Positions 8,433 through 16,357 of a stretch of DNA of 36,665 nucleotides are shown piece by piece. Location of the stretch: NCBI GenBank assembly GCA_012728855.1, contig JAAYEH010000031.1, forward strand, positions 1 to 36,665. The letters run 5' to 3'. The number at the start of each line of letters is the position of its first letter. Position 1 is the stretch's first letter. The position numbers and the translations under genes are program-made. Source of the stretch: Rhodopirellula sp. (GTDB lineage: Bacteria; Planctomycetota; Planctomycetia; Pirellulales; Thermoguttaceae). The notes below the pieces were generated by a model. It had not been told where the DNA came from. It ran no database searches and was given only the letters and a program-made list of their open reading frames with translations.

Positions 8433-9797
8433 CTATTCGGCTTTTCCTGGCCGCGGTGCCGCAAGATCCACGCAGACGATCTCCTTGTCGTTCCGCGCGA
8501 ACAGAGCACGATGCGCGAAGGCCGGGGGCGACCAGACGACCATCCGGCGGCCGGCCTTCATCGTCGGCTCCAAGACGGCCATCCGGCCGATCTCCTCATA
8601 TCCTTTCGGCGAAAGCCTGGCCAGAATCAGCTCACCGTGCTCATTGAAAAGCAGAAAACGATCCTCGTGTTTGACGAGGAACGCCGTGGCCCAGCGTCCC
8701 TCGCCCGTGGCCGCGAACGTCTCCCAGACTCGCCGGCCGGTCTGGGGCTCCAGGCAGCGGAGTTGTCCGTAGCTGCAGACGCCATACAGGTAGCCGCCGT
8801 GGAACGCGGGCGTGGCCATCAGCCCGTGCAGGCCCTGCGTGCGGCCCGGCAACTCGATGTCGCTTTCGCCTTTCCACAGGAGCCGGGCCGTGGACATCTC
8901 GGGATCGAGTTGCATCATCAGCGGGCCATTGAAGAACGATGTGGCGAACACCAGGCGGCGGTCGGGATCGAAAACCGGCGAGGCGATCGAATGGCCCATC
9001 TTCAGATCGGCCGATTCGTGCCAGAAGACGTTTCCCGAATCGGGCTGTAGTGAATAGAGGCCGATCGGGCACCAGACGAGCAGTTGGCGCCGCGAACCGC
9101 ACTGGGCCATGACCGGTGCGCTATAACCGGGGTCGGGACAGTCGAGGGCTCGCCACAGTTCCACACCGGTCTCTTTGTTCCAGGCGACCACGCCCGCTCC
9201 TTGCTTGCCGCCGACCAGGGCGATCAGCCTCTCACAGTCGACCAGAGGCGCGGCGGCCATGCCCCAGGGATTGATCTCGGTTCCATAATCGCGGACATAG
9301 TTCTTCGACCAGACGACGCGACCGGTTTGGGCGTCAAGACAGAGGAGGTCGCCCATGGCGCCGAGACAATACACCCTGCCCTCGCACACGGTCGGCGTCG
9401 CCCGCGGCCCGGACGGATAACTGATCGTGTAGCGGCAGGGATACTCGTGCTTCCATACCACGGCTCCGGTGTCGGCATCCAGACAGAGGATCCGCTCCAG
9501 ACCTTGCACGGGGTCTTTCTTGTCCCAGCGGTATTCCGACAGCTGGTCGCCAGTAGGCTCCATGCGATCGCACAGGTAGACCCGGCCATCGGCCACTGCC
9601 GGGCCGGCAAAACCGGCGCCGATCGGCGTTCGCCAGCGGTATTCGGCGGTTGCGGGGAGAGTTTCGACGATCCCCGTCTCGCGCCACACGCCGTCGCGCC
9701 GGGGGCCCTGGTACTGGGGCCAATCCTCCGCGTGTGCGGCCATCGTGATTGCCAGGCAAGCCGTCGCTGTCGTCAGGAACCGGTTCATGGTTTTCAT
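8433..9797 (-). CDS. exported PQQ-like beta-propeller repeat protein
   Basis: This 454-aa protein starts at ATG 9797 (GGAAG just upstream), with a second in-frame ATG at 9788. Residues 1-23 are a signal peptide ending AAHA. The mature start is EDWPQYQGPRRDGVWRETGI, the standard opening of the 'PQQ-binding-like beta-propeller repeat' proteins of planctomycetes. Repeated blades show the pattern of a Trp/Gly motif followed by 'cLDAdTGavvW' (ILCLDADTGAVVWKHEY, LLCLDAQTGRVVWSKNY, LRCLEPQTGRRVWETFA). No dehydrogenase catalytic residues can be pointed to, so a scaffold or binding role is as likely as an enzymatic one. It precedes the arylsulfatase gene by 58 nt, suggesting an operon. Confidence 0.88.
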   Translation of the reverse strand: MKTMNRFLTTATACLAITMAAHAEDWPQYQGPRRDGVWRETGIVETLPATAEYRWRTPIGAGFAGPAVADGRVYLCDRMEPTGDQLSEYRWDKKDPVQGLERILCLDADTGAVVWKHEYPCRYTISYPSGPRATPTVCEGRVYCLGAMGDLLCLDAQTGRVVWSKNYVRDYGTEINPWGMAAAPLVDCERLIALVGGKQGAGVVAWNKETGVELWRALDCPDPGYSAPVMAQCGSRRQLLVWCPIGLYSLQPDSGNVFWHESADLKMGHSIASPVFDPDRRLVFATSFFNGPLMMQLDPEMSTARLLWKGESDIELPGRTQGLHGLMATPAFHGGYLYGVCSYGQLRCLEPQTGRRVWETFAATGEGRWATAFLVKHEDRFLLFNEHGELILARLSPKGYEEIGRMAVLEPTMKAGRRMVVWSPPAFAHRALFARNDKEIVCVDLAAPRPGKAE

Positions 9798-10031
9798 GCT
9801 TCCATTGTCCGCGCCGGAGGTGGCCGCCGCAAGAGATGCGGCGGGCTGTGGCGGCTTGCCCGTGTAGGAACATGCCGAAAGGCTCCGTGAGCCTCACGCG
9901 TTTCCCGATCGTGGTGGTTTCCCAGTTCGACGCGAACTGGCAACGCCACTCCGCCGCGTTTTCCGTGGCTGGACGACTGGGCTGAACGGCCTTACAATAC
10001 GGATATCCTTGAGTGATAGGGAGATAGTTGG

Positions 10032-10472
10032 ATGATCGCCAGAATCATCGATCGCGGGCGCGGTCCGGAAATCGAGGGGACGCGCATTACGGTGTACGAC
10101 ATCTGCGACTACATGCGAGGGAATTGGCATCGCGATGCCATCGCAGCTACCTTGCGATTGTCGTCCGCCCAGGTTGCCGCGGCGCTGGAATACATCGAGC
10201 GGCACGAACAGGAAGTGCTAGCGGAGTACGACAAGATCGTCGAGCGCGAAGCTCGCGGGAATCCTCCGGAAGTGCAAGCCAGGCTCAATGCCATCCACGA
10301 GAAATGGCAGGCAACCTTGGCATCACGACAACCGCAACAGGCCCTCACGTCTCATAATCAGACTCCTGGCGGACAACAACGCCGGTGGCCACGTTTGAGG
10401 AATTGGGCCTTGATCGCGGTGCGAACGATGCCGAATTGTGGAGGATCTGCCAGCACCAGCAGATTGTTCTGA
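10032..10472 (+). CDS. DUF433-family antitoxin-like protein
   Basis: The ATG at 10032 follows GGAG by about 8 nt. Residues 1-75 match the DUF433 pattern: IIDRGRGPEIEGTRITVYDI, then a helix-turn-helix-like part (LRLSSAQVAAALEYIERHEQ). DUF433 proteins are usually the DNA-binding antitoxins of toxin-antitoxin pairs with PIN-like toxins, and remnants of such a toxin follow directly. The conserved part ends near residue 100 (HEKWQATLASR). The last 40 or so residues are low-complexity read-through over the 5' end of the toxin in another frame, so the natural stop codon appears to have been lost. The domain assignment is firm; function as a working antitoxin is doubtful because its partner is broken. 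Confidence 0.8.
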   Translation: MIARIIDRGRGPEIEGTRITVYDICDYMRGNWHRDAIAATLRLSSAQVAAALEYIERHEQEVLAEYDKIVEREARGNPPEVQARLNAIHEKWQATLASRQPQQALTSHNQTPGGQQRRWPRLRNWALIAVRTMPNCGGSASTSRLF

Positions 10473-10684
10473 TCACGAACAATCGCAACGCCCGAGGGCC
10501 GGATTCTCTGGAGATGATCGTGCGAGAAGAAAACCAACCCGATTCGCTTCCCGTTTTCACCCTCGCCAGTCCTGAGCGGCTGCGAGCGGATCGCACCTAC
10601 GCAGAACAGACGGCGATGCGCCTTCTGGAGTATCTGGTGTATCTTGACGAGCTTCGTGGCGCGGGACGGATTTTTCTGCCGTAA
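10354..10684 (+). pseudogene. frameshifted PIN-like (DUF5615-type) toxin
   Basis: The 5' part, read in frame from 10354, gives IIRLLADNNAGGHV followed by a stop. LADNN is the N-terminal acidic motif expected of PIN-like toxins encoded after DUF433. The rest continues one frame further on as EELGLDRGANDAELWRICQH, then QQIVLITNNRNARGPDSLEM and ends LRGAGRIFLP at 10684. The two parts join if one T of GTTTGAG near 10393-10396 is an extra base. The expected start codon position also reads ATA instead of ATG. A GTG at 10385 could start the downstream piece, but that product would lack the acidic motif. The gene is therefore most likely dead. It overlaps the 3' end of the DUF433 gene. Confidence 0.72.
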
Positions 10685-11166
10685 CAGGGACGCAACGACA
10701 CTCCAGTGCATTATCCTGTCGTGGTCGGCCCCACTCGGCGACAATGCAAGTAGGCGACAATCAAGAGGGACGTCCTGATTCAGTAGCCGTCACGTGGAAC
10801 GGACGGCCGGGGGGGCTTGCACTCCGCTCCCAAAGGCGATAAAATCTGTTGGCAACGGAGGGCACATCGGCAATCACTGCTGGGAGTGCCTTTCGTGCGG
10901 ATCGATCGCGGCGGCCTCATTGCGTCTTCTCCAAGATTCGCAGATCTGCAAGCACGTACTGATGGGCAAGTGGGAAGTGTGGCACACGACCCGGCCTTTC
11001 GTCCGGAACGTGTTGGCCGGGATGGTTTTCTGACATGGTTCAAGAATGGGGACCGGGTCCGAGCCAGTCGCCCGTTACCCCGCGGAACACCCTCTTGGGG
11101 CGAGGCGATTGTCTCGTTCTTGAATCATGCCTCGTTCCTTGGTCCGTTGCGTGAAAGGAGCAGGTG
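10685..11166. other. intergenic region without recognised gene
   Basis: Short open frames exist on both strands here, but none has a recognisable domain, signal sequence or ribosome binding site tied to it. A GC-rich stretch at about 11046-11068 (GGGGACCGGGTCCGAGCCAG...) contains a short palindrome, GGACC-G-GGTCC, and shares the 9-mer GACTGGCTC, on the opposite strand, with the inverted repeat at 24895-24971. It may be a remnant of the same repeat. The 3' end carries the AAGGAG site of the next gene at about 11154-11159. Confidence 0.5.
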
Positions 11167-13029
11167 ATGAAGAGGCTTCGGAGGATCTGGCGGTTTGCTG
11201 CAGCGATTTCTCTTGCAGCATGGATTTTTCCCGCGTCATCTTTGGGGGTAAGCCAAGCGGAGAAATCGCGGGCCGCGGCGGGGATCATCCACGATGCACT
11301 CCAGCGCGAGGCGAAACAAGAGATTGACGACCGCGTGGCGCTGATTCGTCCGGCACTCGAGATGCTGCCGACTCACCCGGAGGCGCTGTGGCATACCGGT
11401 TTCGTCTTTGACAGGCTTTCCGAGCAATGGCTGCGGTTCGACGAAGTCGCGCAGTTCTGCGGCAAAGACGACCGACTGCAGGCCTATCGCAAGGTCCGCG
11501 GCAATTACCCTCAGACGGTCGCGGGACAACGGGAACTCGCCCGTTGGTGCGCCCAACGCAAGTTGGACGACCAGGCGCGGGCCCACCTGACTCAGGTTCT
11601 GGAACGGGATCCCGATCATGCGGCGGCGCGCCGCGAACTCGGCTATCGATGGGTCAACGGCACGTGGGTATCCGAGCCGGATCTCGCCGCCGCCGAAGCC
11701 CATGCACGAAAAACCGTGGAAGACACGAAGGTCTGGAAACCCCGCTTGGAAAAACTCTATGAGGGCCTGACTCACCCCAGCCCGCAGCGGCGGGAACAAG
11801 CGCAGCAGGAGTTTCTGGCGATCCGCGATCCGGGCGTCATCGGCGCCATCGAGGTGGTCTTTTGTGCCAAGGGCGGAGACGCCGCGCTGGCGGGCATCGA
11901 GGCCCTGCGAAACATCTCCTCGTCCGAAGGGGCGGCTGCCCTGGCATGGCATGCCGTATTCTCGCCCTGGGAGCCGGTGCGGCAGGCCGCGGCCATGGCG
12001 TTGCAGTCGCAAGACAAACACGACTACGTGCCGCTGTTGCTCGGCGCGATGCAGTCACCGATTCAATCGCGCGTGGAGATCTACCAACGGACCGCTGGCA
12101 ATGTCGCCGACGGCCTCCTTTACCGGCATATGTTCTACCGCGAGGGAATGGAGGCGCGAGAACTGGCCGTGTTGGACGACGCTTTTCAGCACGTTTTCAC
12201 GACTCGCACCGTGAGAACGGTGGCAAGGACGAACCGAGACCAGGGCGCCGGGCGTCTGGAAAGCGCGGTGCGGGACATGCAGATGCGCCGGCAGACCATG
12301 GAAATCGCGCGCCGGCAGGCGGAGGCCAAGGCTGCCGAGCGGGAGACGGCAGTCGCGCGCCATAACCTGGCCGTCGACGCGTTGAATGCGAGGGTTGGTT
12401 GGGCTCTCGGGCAGGCCACCGGAGAGTACCGGCCCTATACGCCGCAGCAGTGGCAGGAATGGTGGTATGACTACAACGAGGTCGTCTCCGAGGGCGAACG
12501 GCCGCTCCGCAGGTATTACCAGTACGAGACGGATCTGCGAGTCAGCCAGCTCACACCAATGCAGACCTCCCACTCCTGCTTTGCCGCCGGAACTCCCGTG
12601 TGGACCGAATCGGGCCCCGTGCCGGTTCAGGACGTCCGCGTCGGCGACCGGGTCTTCGCCTGTAACCCGGAGACCGGATGTCTCGACCTCAAGGCCGTGC
12701 TGAAAACCACGATTAATCCCCAGGCAGAAACACTCACGCTGCAAATCGGCGGAAAGACGATCGCAGCGACCGGCGGGCATGTCTTTTGGGTTTCCGGCAC
12801 GGGCTGGGCCAAATTCCGGGATCTTAAGCCGGGAATGCGGCTCCACACCATGCAAGGCACCGTGGAGGTTCAGAGCGTCGAACCGGCCACGGAGCAACCG
12901 ACGTACAACCTCATCGTCGCCGACTTCCACACGTACTTTGCCGGCGAAGCAAGGATTCTCACTCACGACATCACGATCCGCAGGCCGACCAACTGTATCG
13001 TCCCGGGGCTGGCGGTTGCCGCGCCGTGA
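11167..13029 (+). CDS. exported TPR/HEAT-like protein with C-terminal Hint domain
   Basis: This 620-aa protein starts at ATG 11167, with AAGGAG about 7 nt upstream. Residues 1-32 are a signal peptide. The next 150 residues contain TPR-like helices (ARAHLTQVLERDPDHAAARR), then a HEAT-like helical part (about 190-300), and a coiled-coil rich in Ala/Arg/Glu (about 365-410). From Cys471 the protein is a Hint (hedgehog/intein) fold: CFAAGTPVWTESGPVPVQDV with the nucleophilic cysteine, a T-x-x-H block (ATGGHVFWV), and the closing strands YNLIVADFHTYFAG followed by ILTHD. Only about 18 residues follow. In polymorphic toxins (PT-HINT, PF07591) this domain sits before a toxin domain; here there is none. 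The usual terminal His-Asn reads His-Asp. Function unknown; self-cleavage at the N-terminal side or attachment to another molecule are possibilities. Confidence 0.85.
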   Translation: MKRLRRIWRFAAAISLAAWIFPASSLGVSQAEKSRAAAGIIHDALQREAKQEIDDRVALIRPALEMLPTHPEALWHTGFVFDRLSEQWLRFDEVAQFCGKDDRLQAYRKVRGNYPQTVAGQRELARWCAQRKLDDQARAHLTQVLERDPDHAAARRELGYRWVNGTWVSEPDLAAAEAHARKTVEDTKVWKPRLEKLYEGLTHPSPQRREQAQQEFLAIRDPGVIGAIEVVFCAKGGDAALAGIEALRNISSSEGAAALAWHAVFSPWEPVRQAAAMALQSQDKHDYVPLLLGAMQSPIQSRVEIYQRTAGNVADGLLYRHMFYREGMEARELAVLDDAFQHVFTTRTVRTVARTNRDQGAGRLESAVRDMQMRRQTMEIARRQAEAKAAERETAVARHNLAVDALNARVGWALGQATGEYRPYTPQQWQEWWYDYNEVVSEGERPLRRYYQYETDLRVSQLTPMQTSHSCFAAGTPVWTESGPVPVQDVRVGDRVFACNPETGCLDLKAVLKTTINPQAETLTLQIGGKTIAATGGHVFWVSGTGWAKFRDLKPGMRLHTMQGTVEVQSVEPATEQPTYNLIVADFHTYFAGEARILTHDITIRRPTNCIVPGLAVAAP

Positions 13030-13518
13030 ATGAAACGGCACCGCGATCGAAGTCATCGGCAGGACTCGTGCTGGCCGCTGCGGGCACCGCGACGCCTCGC
13101 TCGATTGTATCCTCAGCAGAATTTGTGGCTGGAATTCAGCCAGAAATCCTCGAAACATGCGATTATGGCCTGAGGCAGAGCAAGTTGTTCGATGTGTCGT
13201 GTCGTCGATCGAGCCGCGGGGCTGGGGCAGCTTTCTTCGGGTAGCTCTTACCTTTTACCCGGAATGTATCGCGCGCAAGCGATCACCGAATTGGCTACGT
13301 CGGAGATTCTACCGAGTGCGTCTGCCACGGCCCCTCGAAACTGGAAAAGATGTTCCTCCTTGCCTTGGGGGCAGGCGGCCGTGCGACGTTGGTCGATGTC
13401 GCTAACGTCAAACGGCGGCTTGACACCAGGGTCTACTACAGAGTTGCCCTTGACCCCGGAAAAGCCGCTATGCCGCCGCGGTCAGGTGCAGCGAGTGGTT
13501 AGCCGTCTCATGCACCAG
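13030..13518. other. intergenic region left of the restriction-modification genes
   Basis: No gene is supported in this stretch; short frames on both strands lack family features. It contains the left copy of the 31-bp repeat (13394-13424). The downstream end of the restriction gene follows at 13519. Confidence 0.5.
13394..13424 (+). repeat. 31-bp direct repeat, left copy
   Basis: The sequence beginning CGATGTCGCTAACGTCAAAC is identical over 31 nt, and in the same orientation, to 16221-16251. The two copies bracket the restriction-modification genes. The copy at 16 kb is one arm of a near-perfect palindrome; this copy has only that arm. Confidence 0.85.
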
Positions 13519-14676
13519 CTACAGGGCCATCACGCGCTGTAGAAACTGGCCGGCCTCAGCTACGTTGATCGCAAACTCTGGTGTCACGATCAAATCATTG
13601 ATAGCTGTACCCTCAAGCTGCGTGACGCCGCGCGAGGTCCGACCCGACCAGTGCTTGAGCAGAATCGTGGCTCGCAAGAGCTTCTCTTGAAACATCGACA
13701 CAAGGACGGTGTTGACGATCTTCCCCGGATCGACACCCACAAAGTAGAACATGAAAACCGATCGAGAATTCGCCAAGAACTCCAGCATTTTGTCGAGATT
13801 GTACGCCTTGGGATTTGAACTGAGGATCATGATCTTCGTCTTCACATCCGTCTCGGTATCATAAGCTGGGAAGATGCGGCTGTAGTCACCGAGCGCATTG
13901 TCAGTCTTGAATCTGGGAAGCCCCTTGTTGCCTCCTTTCAAAGCGACGATGAGTTCCTGGCGCAACGACTCATCCTCTCCGGTGATGAGGTACTCGATGA
14001 CCCGACCTCGCACATTGACGTTTTCGATCAGCGCAGCCAAGAGTATTTCAGACCGTAACTTGCTGACTTGAGCGTCCAAGTCTCCCTTCAGAACGGCGCA
14101 GTCCGCGGATTCAACGAAACGTGCGGCTCGTTCAGGTGCGGCAAGTATGGCCGCTGCCGCCGACTCGTTGACGACAAACTTGACTCCCGTCGGCGAGATG
14201 TTGTTTGTCGCTTCAACTAATCGAGCAAGGTTGCCCTCGAAACCGATACCTGCGTGAATGTCGAAAAGGCGGTCGATGTTTTCAGCCGAGTTGGTAATCC
14301 CCTCAAATTGCCTGGCAATATCGGACCCGTTGAAGCTGCCGCGGATGTTGTTCTCTCGAAGTTGTTGCGAACTATGGCTGATCTTCTTGAGCAGTGTTGT
14401 GTTGGCCAGCAAGCAGTAGTTTTCCGTTGGTGTGACCAGGCAAACGATGAAAGGTCGGTCATCGTACTTCCGGAGGTTGGACAGGGACAAAACGGTGTTT
14501 CCGAAATTATGGCTCGCGGAGGAACTGAACCGGATGGCGAATTCGGCGCAGTAATACACGGACCTGTCTTTCGTCAGCCCAAACGCATCGAAGGCGATAC
14601 GGGCCAACCGGGTCTTGTCATTGATCCCATCGTTAGCTTTGATCAGAGCCAATAGTCTCTGCAGGGCGTCATTCAT
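13519..14676 (-). CDS. probable type II restriction endonuclease
   Basis: This 385-aa protein is assigned by position: it follows the DNA methyltransferase on the same strand, and its ATG (14676) overlaps the methyltransferase stop in ATGAATGA, an 8-nt overlap typical of translational coupling. The frame is open upstream to 14763, but that part overlaps the methyltransferase further and is not needed. The protein starts MNDALQRLLALIKANDGIND. It has mixed alpha/beta composition with hydrophobic strands such as RPFIVCLVTPTENYCLLA and a conserved-looking NIRGSFNGSDI. No signal peptide or membrane segment is seen. I do not recognise the family and cannot place a PD-(D/E)xK or HNH site with confidence. 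Codon choice is visibly less GC-rich than in neighbouring genes, consistent with acquisition by transfer. Confidence 0.7.
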   Translation of the reverse strand: MNDALQRLLALIKANDGINDKTRLARIAFDAFGLTKDRSVYYCAEFAIRFSSSASHNFGNTVLSLSNLRKYDDRPFIVCLVTPTENYCLLANTTLLKKISHSSQQLRENNIRGSFNGSDIARQFEGITNSAENIDRLFDIHAGIGFEGNLARLVEATNNISPTGVKFVVNESAAAAILAAPERAARFVESADCAVLKGDLDAQVSKLRSEILLAALIENVNVRGRVIEYLITGEDESLRQELIVALKGGNKGLPRFKTDNALGDYSRIFPAYDTETDVKTKIMILSSNPKAYNLDKMLEFLANSRSVFMFYFVGVDPGKIVNTVLVSMFQEKLLRATILLKHWSGRTSRGVTQLEGTAINDLIVTPEFAINVAEAGQFLQRVMAL

Positions 14677-15658
14677 TGAAAAGGCCCTTTTGGTCATTCG
14701 CGCGAGCATGGCGGGCCTTCTGCGGTTTCTGGTCAGCCAAACTGTTCCTCTCCCAAAAGACACCCTCGGAGTACCCCTGTATGCTGGGATCGGCCTCAGC
14801 GAGCTTGAGCCGTTTCAAGGCCCAGCAGCAGTACTCTCGGTCGAGTTCGACGCCACAATACCGGCGGCCAAGCTTCTTGGCAACGACGGCCGTTGTCCCG
14901 CTGCCAAGAAACGGATCGAATACGACGTCTTGGGGACGGGAGCTTGCCAGAATTAGTTTTGCGACGAGCTTTTCAGGTTTTTGCGTAGGGTGGTCGGTAT
15001 TCTCGGGCATTGACCAGAAGGGGACGGTAATGTCCGACCAAATGTTCGACGGATGGGTGAGCCGGTAGTTTCCATTCTCGGACTCTTGCCAATCTTTGGG
15101 TTCGCCGTCGCCCGTGCGGTACGGCGCGATGACGCGCCTTTTCAACTTCACGGCCTCGACATCGAAGTAGTAATCGTCGCCAACGGTGCAGAACCAAATA
15201 TCCTCGGTGTTATTCTTCCAGTTCGCCTTGGCGCCGCGCCCTTTTTCCCTCTCCCATGTGATGCGATTTCGCACATGGAGACGCCGCTCGAGAACTGAAA
15301 AAATCAACGTAGATGTTTGCCAGTCACTGCAAACGTAGATCGTGGCTGTTGGCCAGAGCAAGGGCATGAGCGAGGATAGGACGTCGTCGAACCATGTTCT
15401 GTAGGCCTCGGCTTCTTTTGCCTGGAAAACGTGGCCATTGTAGTTCTTGGTCAGGTTGTAAGGCGGGTCGAGAATCACGAGATTGGCGAATGCCGGCGGA
15501 AGAAAGCGGCGAACGTCGTGAAAATCTTGATGGATGACCCGCCCGATGACTTCTTCGGACCGAGCGGGAGCGGCCAGACGCAACAACTCCGAGGCAAGCG
15601 TCGCCAACTCGGCGTCGCTGCAGGTGACCGTTCGGTTGCGGGGCGCTCGTTCCTTCAT
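14669..15658 (-). CDS. site-specific DNA methyltransferase (N6-adenine/N4-cytosine, beta class)
   Basis: This 329-aa protein starts at ATG 15658. The catalytic motif IV is D64-P-P-Y-N-L, near the N-terminus. The S-adenosylmethionine motif I, FDPFLGSGTTAV (about 247-258), is near the C-terminus, with the target-recognition region between them. This order defines the beta class (PF01555, N6_N4_Mtase). The DPPY form is most often found in adenine-N6 enzymes, while N4-cytosine enzymes more often have SPPY. The usual HPTQKPEKL motif is present at about 223-231. It would methylate the recognition site of the co-encoded endonuclease and protect the chromosome. The gene overlaps the endonuclease start by 8 nt. 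No good ribosome binding site precedes the start. A hairpin sequence lies 59-93 nt upstream. Confidence 0.92.
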   Translation of the reverse strand: MKERAPRNRTVTCSDAELATLASELLRLAAPARSEEVIGRVIHQDFHDVRRFLPPAFANLVILDPPYNLTKNYNGHVFQAKEAEAYRTWFDDVLSSLMPLLWPTATIYVCSDWQTSTLIFSVLERRLHVRNRITWEREKGRGAKANWKNNTEDIWFCTVGDDYYFDVEAVKLKRRVIAPYRTGDGEPKDWQESENGNYRLTHPSNIWSDITVPFWSMPENTDHPTQKPEKLVAKLILASSRPQDVVFDPFLGSGTTAVVAKKLGRRYCGVELDREYCCWALKRLKLAEADPSIQGYSEGVFWERNSLADQKPQKARHARANDQKGLFNE

Positions 15659-15716
15659 CTCGAATCTCGGCTTCTGCGGGTTAATCCGAATTCTGCGGCC
15701 GGGCAGCCGGCCGAAA

Positions 15717-15751
15717 GCGTCTTATGCGGCCCGACCGGCCGCATAAGACGC
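15717..15751. promoter_or_regulatory. perfect 15-bp inverted repeat upstream of the methyltransferase gene
   Basis: GCGTCTTATGCGGCC (15717-15731) and its exact reverse complement (15737-15751) are separated by 5 nt. The centre lies about 75 nt upstream of the methyltransferase ATG, on the promoter side. It could be an operator for controlling the restriction-modification operon or an intrinsic hairpin. There is no T-run on either side, so a classical terminator is unlikely. Confidence 0.6.
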
Positions 15752-16357
15752 AATACAATGCGCGCTCAATATAGCTCCTAAGTCGTCACGCGACAAGACG
15801 GTGCGTCGACGCCTGACACCAACGGCCAGCGTGTTCTGCGGGCCGCAGATCCCGCGAAAACGGCAGCGCCGCGCATCTTCTCCGGACGGTTTGGACCGTA
15901 GAAGATCCGCGCACATCCACCGCCCCCTGGACTCCCCAAATCCCTCTCGATGAACGAATTGTACCCAATACATGGCCACCGCTTGCAGGATCTCTGCGGC
16001 CAGTGCCGGCCACAGAAGACGCATCGCGCCGAACGGAGGAACATGGGCCGGCTCGCCCCTGGTGATTGCTCACCCGCTCTCTCCCACAGAGCCGTCCCTG
16101 AAAGAGCCCGTTGGGTCAAGGGGCTTCCGGCGAGTTTCTGGTCGGGTTACGTTTATGAGTAGACTTTGGAGTCAGGCCGCCGAAGTAGACGTTGGGATCA
16201 GGCCGCCGTTTGACGTTAGCCGATGTCGCTAACGTCAAACGGCGGCTTGACCCAGACGGAATGCCCTTGATTGGCTACTCCATGGCAGTTTTATCCCGGC
16301 GCTTTCTCTGCCCCGATTCGCAAACCCAAGAGGCTACGGGTTCTTTGCGCCTCTTGG
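15752..16357. other. intergenic region right of the restriction-modification genes
   Basis: No convincing coding sequence was found here on either strand. The part from about 16170 to 16251 is built of repeats: two imperfect tandem copies beginning GTCAGGCCGCCG (16172) and ATCAGGCCGCCG (16198), and the 19-bp palindrome described separately. Confidence 0.5.
16202..16251. repeat. 19-bp perfect palindrome containing the right copy of the 31-bp direct repeat
   Basis: GCCGCCGTTTGACGTTAGC (16202-16220) is the exact reverse complement of 16228-16246, with a 7-nt spacer. Similarity continues a few bases outward with mismatches. Bases 16221-16251, the spacer plus the right arm and 5 nt, are identical to 13394-13424. 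The palindrome could be a recombination or attachment site, or the end of a mobile element. Confidence 0.8.

Noticed and set aside
10817..11167. Plus-strand frame of about 116 codons before the Hint-protein gene
   Set aside because: No domain, no ribosome site, and composition typical of chance frames in GC-rich DNA.
12055..13158. Minus-strand open frame of about 367 codons opposite the Hint protein
   Set aside because: No recognisable domain; the plus strand encodes a signal peptide, repeats and a Hint domain with a good ribosome binding site.
15722..16119. Short minus-strand frames in the gap right of the methyltransferase
   Set aside because: Several overlapping frames of similar quality, none with a recognisable family; they run through the 15-bp hairpin.
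16172..16251. Possible short CRISPR-like repeat array
   Set aside because: Only two imperfect tandem copies of about 26 nt with no regular spacers; better described as a palindrome with a partial duplication.
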